DNA from: Corynebacterium frankenforstense | GTDB taxonomy: Bacteria > Actinomycetota > Actinomycetes > Mycobacteriales > Mycobacteriaceae | Assembly: GCF_030211955.1 (NCBI RefSeq) | Contig: NZ_JASODI010000010.1 | Span: forward strand, 39,213 to 103,212 | Direction: 5' to 3' | Length of the DNA: 64,000 bases | In this document: positions 6,950 to 17,878 of the stretch, piece by piece | Position numbering within the stretch: the stretch's first letter is position 1 | Layout: every line of letters begins with the position of its first letter | Position numbers and translations under genes: made by a program | The notes under the pieces: model-generated | Databases searched by the model: none | Seen by the model: only the letters and a program-made list of their open reading frames with translations | What the model was told of the DNA's origin: nothing

Positions 6950-8767
6950 TCAGATCAGGCGGACGGCGCTGGCCGACATGCCCGACCAGCGGACCGGCGA
7001 GATCTGGACGGTCGAGCCGGACTGCGGTGCCTCGATCATCTGGCCGTCGCCCAGGTAGATGGCCACGTGGTGGTTGCCGGCGGGGCCGTAGAAGATCAGG
7101 TCGCCGCGCTCCATGTTCGAGGGGTCGACCTTGGTGCCGCGCTGGTACTGGTAACCGGTGTAGTGCGGCAGCGAGATGCCGACGCCGGCGAAGGCGTAGA
7201 GGACCAGGCCGGAGCAGTCGAAGCCGATTTTGTTGTAGTCGCCGTAGGAGTCGGCGACACCGCCGTCGCGGATGCCCTTGGTCGGGCCGTTGGCGTCGCC
7301 GCCGCCCCAGGCGTACGGCATGCCGATCTGCGACTTGGCGCGGGCGATGACGGTCTCGATGCGCTGCTCGCGCGAGCCGTCGACGCTGCCCGAGACCTCC
7401 TCGGAGACCTCGTCGGCGGTCTCCAGGGTCGGCCCGCCGATGGACTGGCCGGTCGAGTCGGTGGACTCGGTGGTGGTCGCGGTCTCCTCGGCCGCCTCGG
7501 TGGTCGCCGTGGCGGTGGGCTCGGCCGGGGCGGTGGCCGTCGACTGCGTCGACTCGGCGGCCTGGGTGCTGGTGGCGGTTTCGCTGGTGGCCGTGGCCTG
7601 CGCGGTCGCGGAGGTCTCGGTGGCCTCGGTCGAGGTGGACTCGCCGGTGGCGGCGGTGCCGGAGGGATTCTGGACGGCGGCGATCTCGCCGGCGTCCGCG
7701 TCCTCACCGGTCGGGTACGGGTTGTCGAGCGTGTTGTGCTCGGGCTGGGTCGCGGCGACGGCCTCGGCGGCCTTCTCCGCGGCGGCGGTGGCCTCGCGCT
7801 CGCGCTGGGCGGCGTCCTCGGCCTCCTTGCGGGCGCGCTCCTGCTCCTCGGCGGCGGCCTCCTCGCGCTCGGCCTTGGCCTTGGCGGCGGCGGCCTCGCG
7901 GGCCTTCTCCTCGGCCTCCTTGCGCTCCTGCTCGCGCTGCTCGTACTCGCGGTACTCCTCGCGCTCGCGGTCCAGGCTGTCGTGGTGGCCGCGGGCGGCG
8001 TCGAGCTGGCCCTGGGCCTCGTCGCGCTGGGCGACGAGCTGCTCGCGCTCGGCGTTCTTCTCCTCGAGCTCGCGGGAGCGCTCGTCGATCTGGGCGCGGG
8101 CGTCGTTCTGCGCCTTCTCGGCGGCGGCCTCGCGGTCCTCGGCGACGTCACGGGCCTCGCGCAGGCGGGACTCGCGGTTGGCGGTCTCGGTGCGCAGGCG
8201 GTCGAGCTCGTCGACGGCGGCGCGCTGCTTCTCGGCGTTGGTGCGCAGGTAGGTGCGGCGGTCCAGGCCGTCCTCACTGGTGGCGTTGCCGGAGACACCG
8301 GAGACCGGCGCGGAGGCGCCGCGGCGGTAGGCGGTGCGGGAGATCTCGTCGAGCTTGTCCTGGGCCGAGCTCATCTCGTCCTGGACCTGGTCGAGCTCCG
8401 CGCGGGCCTCCTTGACGGCCTGGCGGGCCTGCTCGGCCGAGCCCTGGGCATCGTGGAGGTCCACGAGGGTCTTGTTGATCTGCTCGCGCACCCCGCCCAT
8501 GTCCAGCTCGAGGTTGGCGATCTCCTCCTCCTTGGAGGACAGCGCGCCGGCCGCCTCGGCCACGCCGCCGGCGCCAGCATCGACGGCCTGCTGCGCCTGG
8601 GCGAACTCGGAGGGCTCCGGGTTGCGCGGGACCGCGCCCGCGACGGCGGAGGTGGCGACCATCACCGCGGAGACGGTGGTCGCCACGGCGACACGCGCGC
8701 AGGCGCCGACCCGACGACCGGCGCGAGTCGGCGTCTGCGTCTGATCGGCGTTCAGAGAGTAAGCCAC
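6950..8767 (-). CDS. ripA: Secreted NlpC/P60 peptidoglycan endopeptidase (RipA-like)
   Basis: 605 residues. An N-terminal export signal (RRVGACARVAVATTVSAVMVATSAVAGAVP, cut into parts by a basic start) targets it outside the membrane. Residues about 55-345 form a very long charged coiled coil rich in AEREEAAAEEQERARKEAED-type heptads. Residues about 350-450 are a Ser/Thr/Glu/Ala low-complexity linker. The C-terminal NlpC/P60 domain has catalytic Cys in FDCSGLVLYAF, His in HHVAIYLGDG and a downstream polar residue in QMIEAP. Homologues cleave D-Glu-meso-DAP bonds at the septum and need tight control. GTG 8767 has AGGAG 7 nt upstream. Position next to acn and the Rv1476-like gene matches the mycobacterial ripA locus. 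Confidence 0.9.
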   Translation of the reverse strand: MAYSLNADQTQTPTRAGRRVGACARVAVATTVSAVMVATSAVAGAVPRNPEPSEFAQAQQAVDAGAGGVAEAAGALSSKEEEIANLELDMGGVREQINKTLVDLHDAQGSAEQARQAVKEARAELDQVQDEMSSAQDKLDEISRTAYRRGASAPVSGVSGNATSEDGLDRRTYLRTNAEKQRAAVDELDRLRTETANRESRLREARDVAEDREAAAEKAQNDARAQIDERSRELEEKNAEREQLVAQRDEAQGQLDAARGHHDSLDREREEYREYEQREQERKEAEEKAREAAAAKAKAEREEAAAEEQERARKEAEDAAQREREATAAAEKAAEAVAATQPEHNTLDNPYPTGEDADAGEIAAVQNPSGTAATGESTSTEATETSATAQATATSETATSTQAAESTQSTATAPAEPTATATTEAAEETATTTESTDSTGQSIGGPTLETADEVSEEVSGSVDGSREQRIETVIARAKSQIGMPYAWGGGDANGPTKGIRDGGVADSYGDYNKIGFDCSGLVLYAFAGVGISLPHYTGYQYQRGTKVDPSNMERGDLIFYGPAGNHHVAIYLGDGQMIEAPQSGSTVQISPVRWSGMSASAVRLI

Positions 8768-9139
8768 GAAAATCTCCTGTCAGTCCCCCGGCGGACTTTC
8801 AAGTCAACGGCCTTGACCCGGGGATGGGGCGCGCGGTGTGCGTCCCATCTAGCACCGCCCCGCGCGGCCGCCCCGGACACAGGAGTGCTCCCCCGGCGTG
8901 ACTTTCCCGATCCGTGAACGCGACATGCTTCCCCACAGGTCCGTACCACGACATCGATGTGTCACAGCCGATTCGGAAGTGAATTCCTGCGACCGCGGGC
9001 GACCCGCGAGTCGATGACCAAACCATAGACCACGCGAGCCCCGAAAACCTCAGTCAGTCACACACGCCACAGAAGTAAAGTTCCCAGCCATGACCCGGTC
9101 GGCCCGCTGGCCTGCAGAAAAGGCGTTACACCCCGGACG
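8768..9139 (-). promoter_or_regulatory. Long untranslated leader/promoter region of the endopeptidase gene
   Basis: 372 bp without a supported gene. On the minus strand a possible -10, TATGGT (9022-9027), would give a leader of about 250 nt. The leader contains GC-rich inverted segments at 8820-8880, where GCGCGC and CCGCGCGG blocks pair, and ends in GACAGGAG before GTG. I could not match it to a known riboswitch. Confidence 0.4.
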
Positions 9140-9155
9140 AGTGATCTTTATCACA
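9140..9155. promoter_or_regulatory. Candidate GlxR (CRP-type) operator
   Basis: AGTGATCTTTATCACA is a 16-bp near-palindrome fitting the corynebacterial GlxR/CRP consensus TGTGA-N6-TCACA except for the first base. It lies upstream of the endopeptidase gene in an AT-richer patch of intergenic DNA. Confidence 0.6.
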
Positions 9156-9161
9156 AATAAG

Positions 9162-9178
9162 GTCACAGGCGTGTCACT
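9162..9178. promoter_or_regulatory. Candidate MtrA-type direct repeat
   Basis: GTCACAGGC followed at once by GTGTCACT gives two direct GTCAC units 11 bp apart. This resembles the paired GTCACA-like boxes bound by the MtrA response regulator, a known regulator of ripA-type hydrolases in mycobacteria. It is seven bases from the GlxR-like site. Assignment is by resemblance only. Confidence 0.4.
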
Positions 9179-9275
9179 CTCCGCTCTCGACCAGGTCAAG
9201 ATGTAGGCGGGCCCACCGCCCTCTCACGCCCCCTCAGGCGTCGCAGGGCGCCGCAACGGCGACCACCGGGACGTC

Positions 9276-9300
9276 GTCAAGTAAAGCTTTAAGACTTGAC
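9276..9300 (-). terminator. AT-rich hairpin abutting a stop codon
   Basis: On the minus strand GTCAAGT, 11-nt loop, ACTTGAC begins at the first base after the TAG stop of the Rv1476-like gene. The loop itself holds the palindrome AAAGCTTT. It is far more AT-rich than its surroundings. Probably a 3' end structure. Confidence 0.5.
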
Positions 9301-9816
9301 CTACTTCCTCGTGCGGGCGGCACGGTAGGCGGCGAGCGCCGCGACGGCCAGAACGGCGAGCGTGACCAGGAGGATGACGCCCGCGCCCGCGACGCCGACG
9401 CCGGGATCGGCGAGCTCGCCGGAGAAGGCGCCCACGGAGGCCGGGTAGTCGGGCTCGCCGACCATCGCCAGGGTCGCCTGGTCGAGCTCGGCGCGGGCCA
9501 GACCCGTCTCCGGTGCGCTGACCGCGCCCGCACCCCCGGGCGCGCGCACGACGACGGTGCCCGGGCCGCCGGCGGCGCCCGCCCCCCCCGCCTCGATCGC
9601 GTTGAGCGTGTCCTGTGCGAGATCGCGCAGGGCGGGCACCTGCGCCGGCGTCTCGTCGAGGACGACGACGCCCAGTCCCCCTTTAATGTCGGAGCCGGCG
9701 ACCGCGTCGCGCAGCGATCCGACGAAGGCCGGGTCGTCGGCGCCCGTGCCCACGACGGCGACACCGTCGTCGGCGAGATCCGCGGCGAGCTCGGCGGCGG
9801 GCGGGGCCTGGGTCAT
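9301..9816 (-). CDS. Rv1476-like membrane protein (DUF6676 type)
   Basis: 171 residues. The N-terminal domain (AELAADLADDGVAVVGTGADD ... FVGSLRDAVAGSDIKGGLGVVVLDE) is a soluble alpha/beta region. A single C-terminal membrane helix (VILLVTLAVLAVAALAAYRAA) is followed by a short basic tail, so the bulk is probably extracytoplasmic. Mycobacterial Rv1476 occupies the same place between acn and ripA. Function unknown; the context suggests an envelope role. ATG 9816 has GAGG 9 nt upstream. A competing overlapping frame at 9234-9764 is almost all Arg/Pro/Ser/Ala and is not credible. Confidence 0.82.
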   Translation of the reverse strand: MTQAPPAAELAADLADDGVAVVGTGADDPAFVGSLRDAVAGSDIKGGLGVVVLDETPAQVPALRDLAQDTLNAIEAGGAGAAGGPGTVVVRAPGGAGAVSAPETGLARAELDQATLAMVGEPDYPASVGAFSGELADPGVGVAGAGVILLVTLAVLAVAALAAYRAARTRK

Positions 9817-9958
9817 GGCGGGACCTCTTCACTAGGGAGGAACGGATATATAAGGAACGGCGCCTGCGTTCCGCGCTGACGACCCACAGCATATCGGGCA
9901 CCGCCCCCGCACGAACGGGGTTGGCCGAAAAGGTGGTTGTCCGCGTCACGTTCGCAAA

Positions 9959-9974
9959 TAGGACGGTTGTACTG
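9959..9974 (+). promoter_or_regulatory. Candidate AcnR operator upstream of acn
   Basis: TAGGACGGTTGTACTG matches the C. glutamicum AcnR site, recalled as CAGAACGCTTGTACTG, at 13 of 16 positions, including the GTACTG half. It lies about 140 bp before the acn start, next to TTAGCCT (9975-9981), a possible -10. The surrounding intergenic stretch, 9817-10113, holds no gene. Confidence 0.55.
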
Positions 9975-10113
9975 TTAGCCTGAGACTCGACGGCCAATCG
10001 CGCCGCCGGTGCTAGTAGAATCATTTCCAGCGGACCTCGTGAACTGCCGGACTCCGGCTCCGGCCACGAGACAGTCCTCACATTTCGATATCCCGCGAGA
10101 AACGGAGCTCACT

Positions 10114-12930
<2,817 letters not shown>

Positions 12931-12980
12931 GCCGACCCCGGCCGTGGCCTGACGGGCCCCGCACCGCGGGCCCGTCGCGC

Positions 12981-13024
12981 AGGGCGGGGAGGCGAGGTGA
13001 CCGCCTCGCCTCCCCGCCCTTTTC
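12981..13024 (+). terminator. Strong Rho-independent terminator after acn
   Basis: A perfect 17-bp stem, AGGGCGGGGAGGCGAGG (12981-12997) with CCTCGCCTCCCCGCCCT (13004-13020), loop TGACCG, then TTTTCCCTTTCTT. Confidence 0.9.
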
Positions 13025-13119
13025 CCTTTCTTGCCCACAGTCCCCTTCACCTCTCCCCCTTCTTCCGCTTAACTTCCCTTCACCAGATTCACCCGAGACC
13101 GGAAAGGTCGTGCCGTCTT

Positions 13120-13683
13120 ATGCCCGTGGTCAGCGAAGAGGAGCTCGCGCGGCGTCGCCGCGAGATTTTGGAGGGCGCCCGCGTGTGCTTCGCGCGCCAC
13201 GGCTACGAGGGCGCGACCGTGCGCCGCCTCGAGGAGGCCACCGGCAAGTCCCGCGGCGCGATCTTCCACCACTTCGGCGACAAGGAGTCGCTCTTCCTGG
13301 AGATCGCGCACCAGGACGCCGTACGCCAGGCCGAGGTCGTCGCCCGCGACGGCCTGGTCGCCGTCATGCGCGACCTGATCCACCACCCCGAGCACCACGA
13401 CTGGCTGGTCACCCGCGTGGAGATCTCGCGGCTGCTGCGCACCGACGCCGGCTTCCGCGCCCGCTGGGAGAAGCACCAGGAGGTCCTCGACCGGGCCATG
13501 CGCCAGCGCTTCGAGCAGCGCGACGTCGCCGAGCGCATGCGCACCGACGTGCCCGTCGGGGTGCTGACGACCTACCTGGAGACCGTGCTCGACGGGCTGA
13601 TCGCCCGGCTGGCCTCCGGCGGCTCGGCCGAGGGCTTCGACACCGTGCTCGACCTGGTCGAGGAGTCCGTGCGCCACCGCTGA
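13120..13683 (+). CDS. acnR: TetR-family repressor of aconitase
   Basis: 187 residues. The N-terminal TetR HTH is textbook: RREILEGARVCFARHGYEGA, then VRRLEEATGKSRGAIFHHFGDKES (split by the loop), residues about 10-57. The C-terminal helices (ISRLLRTDAGFRARWEKHQEVL) form the ligand and dimer domain. In C. glutamicum AcnR represses acn and binds citrate-Mg. The position directly downstream of acn and the operator-like site at 9959 support the same role. ATG 13120 has GGAAAGG about 12 nt upstream; GTG 13110 is a possible alternative. The acn terminator in between implies read-through or a separate promoter. Confidence 0.92.
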   Translation: MPVVSEEELARRRREILEGARVCFARHGYEGATVRRLEEATGKSRGAIFHHFGDKESLFLEIAHQDAVRQAEVVARDGLVAVMRDLIHHPEHHDWLVTRVEISRLLRTDAGFRARWEKHQEVLDRAMRQRFEQRDVAERMRTDVPVGVLTTYLETVLDGLIARLASGGSAEGFDTVLDLVEESVRHR

Positions 13684-13761
13684 GCCCGGACAGCGGGGAC
13701 CGCCGGGCGCGACACGCGCATCTAATAGACCGCTTGGTTCGGAAAATGCCGGCCGTCTGTG

Positions 13762-13774
13762 TAGACTGCTTGGT
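13762..13774 (+). promoter_or_regulatory. -10 element for the amidotransferase-like gene
   Basis: TAGACT at 13762-13767 is followed after 7 nt by ATG 13775, giving a leaderless arrangement. No ribosome-binding site is visible. Confidence 0.55.
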
Positions 13775-14548
13775 ATGCTTCCGTTCCTGCTGCTCTCCCC
13801 GCGCCGCAGCCCCGCAGTGGCCGGCGCCGAATACCGCGATTTCCTCCGTGCCGCGGGCCTGGAGGAGGAGCAGCTGGTCCACCGAATGCTCGACTCGGAG
13901 AACTCCCGGCTGGGTGATCTCCGCGGCTTCTCCGGCGTCTTCGTCGGCGGCTCGGACCTGAACGTGACCGACGCCCGGCACAGCCGCTGGCAGCAGAACG
14001 TCAACGTCCAGCTCGCCGGGCTGCTCGCCGCGCCGGTGCCCGTCCTCTCCGTCTGCTACGGCGGCTCCGCGATCGCACGCTCCACCGGCGGCGAGATCGG
14101 GCGCACCCACCCGGAGAACGCCGGGGCCACCACCGTCGAGCTGACGGCCGCAGGCAAGGCCGACCCCGTCTTCGGCGCCCTGCCGGCGAGCTTCACCGCG
14201 CTGACCGGGCACACCGAGAACATCACCGCGCTCGGGCCTAACGCCACGCTGCTGGCCACCGGCCCCTCCTGCCCCGTGCAGGCCGTGCGCTACGGCGAGC
14301 GGCTGTGGACCTGCCAGTTCCACAGCGAGATGGACGCCGACGCGATGCGCGTGCGCATGGGCTTCTTCCACGGCCACGGCTACTACGACGACGCCGAGTT
14401 CGACGCGATCGTCTCCGGCCTGCCGCTGGTGGACACCTCCGCCCCACGCACGCTGCTGCGCTCCTTCGTCGCCCACGCCGCCGCCGACGCCGCGCGCCGC
14501 CGGGCGCGCGCGGTCGCCGACGCGCACGTGCCCGCCCTCGTGGGCTAG
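13775..14548 (+). CDS. Class I glutamine amidotransferase-like protein
   Basis: 257 residues. It has the GATase1 fold: SGVFVGGSDLNVTD near residue 50, the nucleophile elbow SVCYGGSAIA with Cys near 94, and the catalytic His in CQFHSEMDADAM near 190. No synthetase domain is attached, so it may be a stand-alone amidase-like enzyme or a GMP-synthase-like glutaminase of unknown substrate. The same gene follows acnR in C. glutamicum, but I know of no function. It is preceded by a leaderless-type promoter and ends 28 bp from a convergent gene, with a copy of the dispersed motif between them. Confidence 0.83.
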   Translation: MLPFLLLSPRRSPAVAGAEYRDFLRAAGLEEEQLVHRMLDSENSRLGDLRGFSGVFVGGSDLNVTDARHSRWQQNVNVQLAGLLAAPVPVLSVCYGGSAIARSTGGEIGRTHPENAGATTVELTAAGKADPVFGALPASFTALTGHTENITALGPNATLLATGPSCPVQAVRYGERLWTCQFHSEMDADAMRVRMGFFHGHGYYDDAEFDAIVSGLPLVDTSAPRTLLRSFVAHAAADAARRRARAVADAHVPALVG

Positions 14549-14549
14549 G

Positions 14550-14566
14550 CGCGGGCGTCGGAAATC
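14550..14566 (+). repeat. Dispersed motif copy 1
   Basis: CGCGGGCGTCGGAAATC, identical over 17 bp to the copy at 60407-60423 in opposite orientation. It lies between convergent genes. Confidence 0.6.
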
Positions 14567-14576
14567 GGGGTCTTGG

Positions 14577-15269
14577 TCAGGCGCCGAAGTCCGCCGCGGT
14601 GACCGGCCCGTCGCCGTCGACGAAGGCGAAGCGCGCCGCGTGCGGGAACTCCGCGCGCCCGGCGGCCTCGACGATGACGTCGGCGACCAGCTCACGCGAC
14701 GTCTCGGCGGCCGCGCCGGCCTCGTCCGGGATCGCCCTGATGCCGCGGTCCGGCTCCAGGGTGAGCACGCCCGGGGCGAGCACCAGGTGATCGAAGGCGA
14801 CGCGGGCGGCCAGGCGCTCGTCGACGGCCTGCTTGGCCTCGCCGTAGGCGTGCATGCCGTGGCCCTCGCCCCAGGGGTTGTGCAGCGAACCGGCGTAGGA
14901 GACCAGGATCAGCCGCGGGGCGTCCGCGCCCAGCTCCTCGAGCGCGCCCACCAGCGACAGCGCGGCGTCACGGTCGACGGCATAGGTCGCCTCCGCGCCG
15001 CCCTTGCCGCCGGCGCCGGCGGACCAGACGATGACGTCGTGGCCCGAGACGAGCTCGCGCCATTGCGCGGCGGATAGCGCGGTGATGTCGGCGACGTGCG
15101 CGGTCGCGCCGAGCTTCTCGACGTCGCCGGCCTGCTCCTCAGCGCGGATGACCGAGGTGACCCGGTCGCCGCGGGCGACGAGCTTCGGGGTGGCCAGGAG
15201 GGCGACCCTTCCGTGGCCGCCGATGATCAGGACTTTGCGGGGGCTGTGCGTCTGCGTCGTCTGTGACAT
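14577..15269 (-). CDS. NAD(P)-binding epimerase/reductase-like protein (atypical SDR)
   Basis: 230 residues with a Rossmann fold. The N-terminal dinucleotide-binding loop is VLIIGGHGRVALLATPKL (GGxGRxA type, residues about 13-30). VADITAL marks the end of the second beta strand and VIVWSAGAGGKGG lies after the fourth. Y and K near HAYGEAKQAVDERL occupy the position of the SDR YxxxK, giving YGEAK here. The C-terminal LAPGVLTLEPDRG is typical of the NmrA/YwnB-like atypical SDR group. Substrate unknown. Its start lies 9 nt after the end of the frameshifted gene at 15279-16077, on the same strand, so they were probably one transcription unit. Confidence 0.82.
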   Translation of the reverse strand: MSQTTQTHSPRKVLIIGGHGRVALLATPKLVARGDRVTSVIRAEEQAGDVEKLGATAHVADITALSAAQWRELVSGHDVIVWSAGAGGKGGAEATYAVDRDAALSLVGALEELGADAPRLILVSYAGSLHNPWGEGHGMHAYGEAKQAVDERLAARVAFDHLVLAPGVLTLEPDRGIRAIPDEAGAAAETSRELVADVIVEAAGRAEFPHAARFAFVDGDGPVTAADFGA

Positions 15270-15278
15270 GGCCCCAGG

Positions 15279-16077
15279 CTAGTCACCGGGACCGAGCAGC
15301 TCCACCTTCTCGAGCGCGGCGCGCGCCCGGCGGGCGTCGATCAGCGGGTCGAGGGCGAGGGTGTTTCCTCCTGGCCGTCCGGGTAACGCACGATGGTCCA
15401 GCCGTTGTCAACGTCCTCGACGTCGTCTTTCACTTTGCCGTAGGGCCCTTCGCGAAGGGCCGGCCGTCGTGCAGGATCCCGGCCACGGGGACATCGGCTA
15501 TGATCCCGGAGTACTCGTCGGACTCGTCGCCCCCGAAGAGGCTGCGCATGGTCGTCGTGTGGAAGCCGCGGCACGTCACCGCGCCGGTGCGGAAGGTCGC
15601 GTAGCGCAGCCGCCCGTCCGCCCACGCCGTGTCCAGGGCGCGGCGCAGGCGCGTGATCTCGCTCAGCCTGCCGACGTTCTCGCGCAGCCCGAACGCCGAG
15701 CAGATCGAGAACGCGGGCACGAAAACCAGGAAGCAGAGCACGCGCATCCACACGGCCTCGTCGAGGAAGATGAGGAAGACCGTGATCGCGACCGCGACGA
15801 TCGCGATCAGGGCCCACATGCCGATCCGCCACAGCGCCGAGCGGCGCCGCCGGGCGGTCGAGGACGGCGCGCCGGAGCGCCCCTCGGCCAGCGCGAGCTC
15901 AAGGTCCGTGCGGGGCAGGGCCGCGGGCGCCGCACCGACGTCGCCGGCGGTGCCGTCCTCGACCGCCGCGGTCAGTTTCCCGTCGGCCCAGGTCTCCTGC
16001 GCGCCCCAGAGCCAGCGGTGGAAGAACCGCTCGCCCCGGCGCGTGAAGCGACCCCGCCTGCCTGTGTCCCGCGTCAT
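15279..16077 (-). pseudogene. Membrane protein gene broken by two frameshifts
   Basis: Frame 1 runs from ATG 16077 (GAGG 8 nt upstream) to 15430. It encodes a basic N-terminus and two membrane helices (IGMWALIAIVAVAITVFLIFL; VLCFLVFVPAFSICSAFGL), then a soluble part ending HDGRPFAKGPTAK. Adding one base near 15445 continues naturally as YGKVKDDVEDVDNGWTIVRY in a second frame. Adding another near 15385 continues as NTLALDPLIDARRARAALEK and ...VELLGPGD before TAG 15279. That last frame has G or C at nearly every third position, so it was coding. A perfect palindrome (15444-15461) sits at the first break. Either a decayed gene or two sequencing errors; function unknown. Confidence 0.75.
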
Positions 16078-16162
16078 TTCCATGGCCTCATCTTGGCACG
16101 CGCGCCCCGCGCCCGTCCCCCGCTCGACCATCCTGCGTGGGGATGTGCGTCGAGACCCCGGG

Positions 16163-16176
16163 TAGAGTCCTGGATC
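16163..16176 (+). promoter_or_regulatory. -10 element for the ACT-domain gene
   Basis: TAGAGT at 16163-16168, 8 nt before ATG 16177; leaderless arrangement without a ribosome-binding site. Confidence 0.55.
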
Positions 16177-16446
16177 ATGTACGCGATCATGACCGTCACC
16201 GGTGCGGACCACACCGGAATCATCTCGGGCGTCACCGCCGCGCTCGCCGAGCAGAAGATCAACATCCTCGACGTCTCCCAGACCATCATGGAGCGCTGGT
16301 TCACCATGATCCTGCGCGTCGAGTTCGACGACGCCGCCACGGGCATCGAGGCGATCCAGGAGCGCATGGGCGCGGTGGAGAAGGAGCAGAACCTGGTCAT
16401 CCGCATCCAGTCCGAGGCCCTGTTCTCCGCGGTCAACGAGATTTAG
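16177..16446 (+). CDS. ACT-domain protein (UPF0237 family)
   Basis: An 89-residue single ACT domain. The N-terminal [20 protein letters not shown] is the family signature strand-loop-helix that usually binds an amino-acid ligand at the Asp-His/Gly turn. [20 protein letters not shown] forms the second strand. It lies 13 nt upstream of the UPF0210 gene, a pairing found across many bacteria, so the small protein probably senses a ligand for, or partners with, the UPF0210 protein. No ligand can be named from the sequence. Confidence 0.9.
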   Translation: MYAIMTVTGADHTGIISGVTAALAEQKINILDVSQTIMERWFTMILRVEFDDAATGIEAIQERMGAVEKEQNLVIRIQSEALFSAVNEI

Positions 16447-16459
16447 GAGGCCGCGACCC

Positions 16460-17824
16460 ATGGCTCTGACACTGAACGCGGCCAACATCCTCGACACCAT
16501 CGAGATGATCGAGAAGTACCGCCTCGACATCCGCACGGTCACGATGGGCATCTCGCTGCTCGACTGCGCGCGCCCCACGATGGTCGAGACCGCCCGAGCC
16601 GTCCACGACAAGGTCGTCGGCCAGGCCAAGGACCTGGTGTCCACCTGCGAGGCGATCAGCTCCGAGCTGGGCGTGCCGATCGTCAACAAGCGCATCTCGG
16701 TCACCCCGATCTCGCTGGTGACCGCCGCGGCCGAGGGCGACCCGGTCGAGGTGGCCCGCGCGCTCGACGCCGCGGCCAAGGAGGTCGGCGTCAACTTCAT
16801 CGGCGGCTACTCCGCCCTGGTGGAGAAGGGCGCGACGACCTCCGAGCGCCGCCTGATCCGCTCGCTGCCGACCGCCCTGTCGGAGACGGACGTCGTCTGC
16901 GGCTCGGTCAACGTCGCCTCCTCGCGAGCCGGCATCAACATGGACGCCGCCCGCTCGATGGGCGAGGTGGTCAAGGAGGCCGCCGCGCTGACCGCCGACG
17001 ACAGCGCGATCGCCTGCGCCAAGCTCGTCGTCTTCGCCAACGCCGTCGGCGACAACCCCTTCATGGCCGGCGCCTTCCACGGCGTCGAGGAGCCGGACTG
17101 CGTCGTCTCCGTCGGTGTGTCCGGCCCCGGCGTGGTCGACCGCGCGCTCGGTTCCCTGGAGGGCGCGACCCTGGACCAGGTCGCCGAGGAGATCAAGAAG
17201 GCCGCCTTCAAGATCACCCGCACCGGCCAGCTGGTGGGCAGCATGGCAGCCGAGCGCCTGGGCGTGCCCTTCGGCATCGTGGACCTCTCGCTGGCCCCGA
17301 CCGCCGAGGTCGGCGACTCCGTGGCCCAGATCCTCGAGCACATGGGCCTGGACCAGGTGGGCACCCACGGCACCACCGCCGCGCTCGCGCTGCTCAACGA
17401 CGCGGTCAAGAAGGGCGGCATGATGGCCTGCTCGCGCGTGGGCGGCCTGTCGGGCTCCTTCATCCCGGTCTCCGAGGACCGCGGCATGATCGACGCCGTG
17501 CGCGCCGGCACGCTGCGCATCGAGAAGCTCGAGGCGATGACCTCGATCTGCTCGGTCGGCCTGGACATGATCGCGATCCCGGGCGACACCACCGCCGAGA
17601 CCATCGCGGCGATCATCGCCGACGAGTCCGCCATCGGCATGATGAACCACAAGACCACCGCCGTGCGCGTCATCCCGGTGCCGAGCACGAAGCCGGGTGA
17701 CGACGTCAACTTCGGCGGCCTGCTGGGCCACGCCCCGGTCATCGACGTCAACCAGGTCGCGGCGACCGAGTTCATCCACCGCGGCGGGTTCATCCCCGCG
17801 CCGGTGCACGGCTTCCGCAACTAG
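16460..17824 (+). CDS. UPF0210 / DUF711 family protein
   Basis: A 454-residue cytosolic protein related in fold to glycyl-radical enzymes but lacking their radical chemistry signature. Conserved blocks visible are [83 protein letters not shown] and [14 protein letters not shown]. Residue count matches the family. ATG 16460 has AGGAGG 9 nt upstream. It is co-transcribed with the ACT gene and followed by a long-looped hairpin containing the dispersed motif. Function is unassigned. Confidence 0.9.
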   Translation: MALTLNAANILDTIEMIEKYRLDIRTVTMGISLLDCARPTMVETARAVHDKVVGQAKDLVSTCEAISSELGVPIVNKRISVTPISLVTAAAEGDPVEVARALDAAAKEVGVNFIGGYSALVEKGATTSERRLIRSLPTALSETDVVCGSVNVASSRAGINMDAARSMGEVVKEAAALTADDSAIACAKLVVFANAVGDNPFMAGAFHGVEEPDCVVSVGVSGPGVVDRALGSLEGATLDQVAEEIKKAAFKITRTGQLVGSMAAERLGVPFGIVDLSLAPTAEVGDSVAQILEHMGLDQVGTHGTTAALALLNDAVKKGGMMACSRVGGLSGSFIPVSEDRGMIDAVRAGTLRIEKLEAMTSICSVGLDMIAIPGDTTAETIAAIIADESAIGMMNHKTTAVRVIPVPSTKPGDDVNFGGLLGHAPVIDVNQVAATEFIHRGGFIPAPVHGFRN

Positions 17825-17828
17825 GCGC

Positions 17829-17845
17829 CGATTGACGACGCCGCG
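17829..17845 (-). repeat. Dispersed motif copy 2
   Basis: Minus-strand CGCGGCGTCGTCAATCG, sharing 16 bp with copy 5 inside the MptB-like gene (34620-34635). Confidence 0.6.
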
Positions 17846-17878
17846 CAGATCGCCCCGGGCGGTTTTGCGCGGCGTCGT
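17835..17878 (+). terminator. Long-looped inverted repeat after UPF0210
   Basis: ACGACGCCGCGC (17835-17846) pairs perfectly with GCGCGGCGTCGT (17867-17878) around a 20-nt loop that contains GGTTTT. The left arm is part of the dispersed motif. The rest of the gap to 18007 holds GC-rich sequence with no convincing gene. Confidence 0.5.

Noticed and set aside
8768..9139. c-di-AMP (ydaO) riboswitch in the ripA leader
   Set aside because: I could not align the conserved blocks, so I only report a long leader.
9234..9764. 176-codon frame overlapping the Rv1476-like gene
   Set aside because: Arg/Pro/Ser/Ala composition without motifs; the other frame has a clear membrane helix and a ribosome-binding site.
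10009..10113. N-terminal extension of aconitase
   Set aside because: It would read through the promoter and operator; the shorter start has GGAG and matches the known N-terminus.
15341..15832. 163-codon frame as a gene of its own
   Set aside because: Only its last 30 or so codons look coding; they fit as the middle segment of the frameshifted gene.
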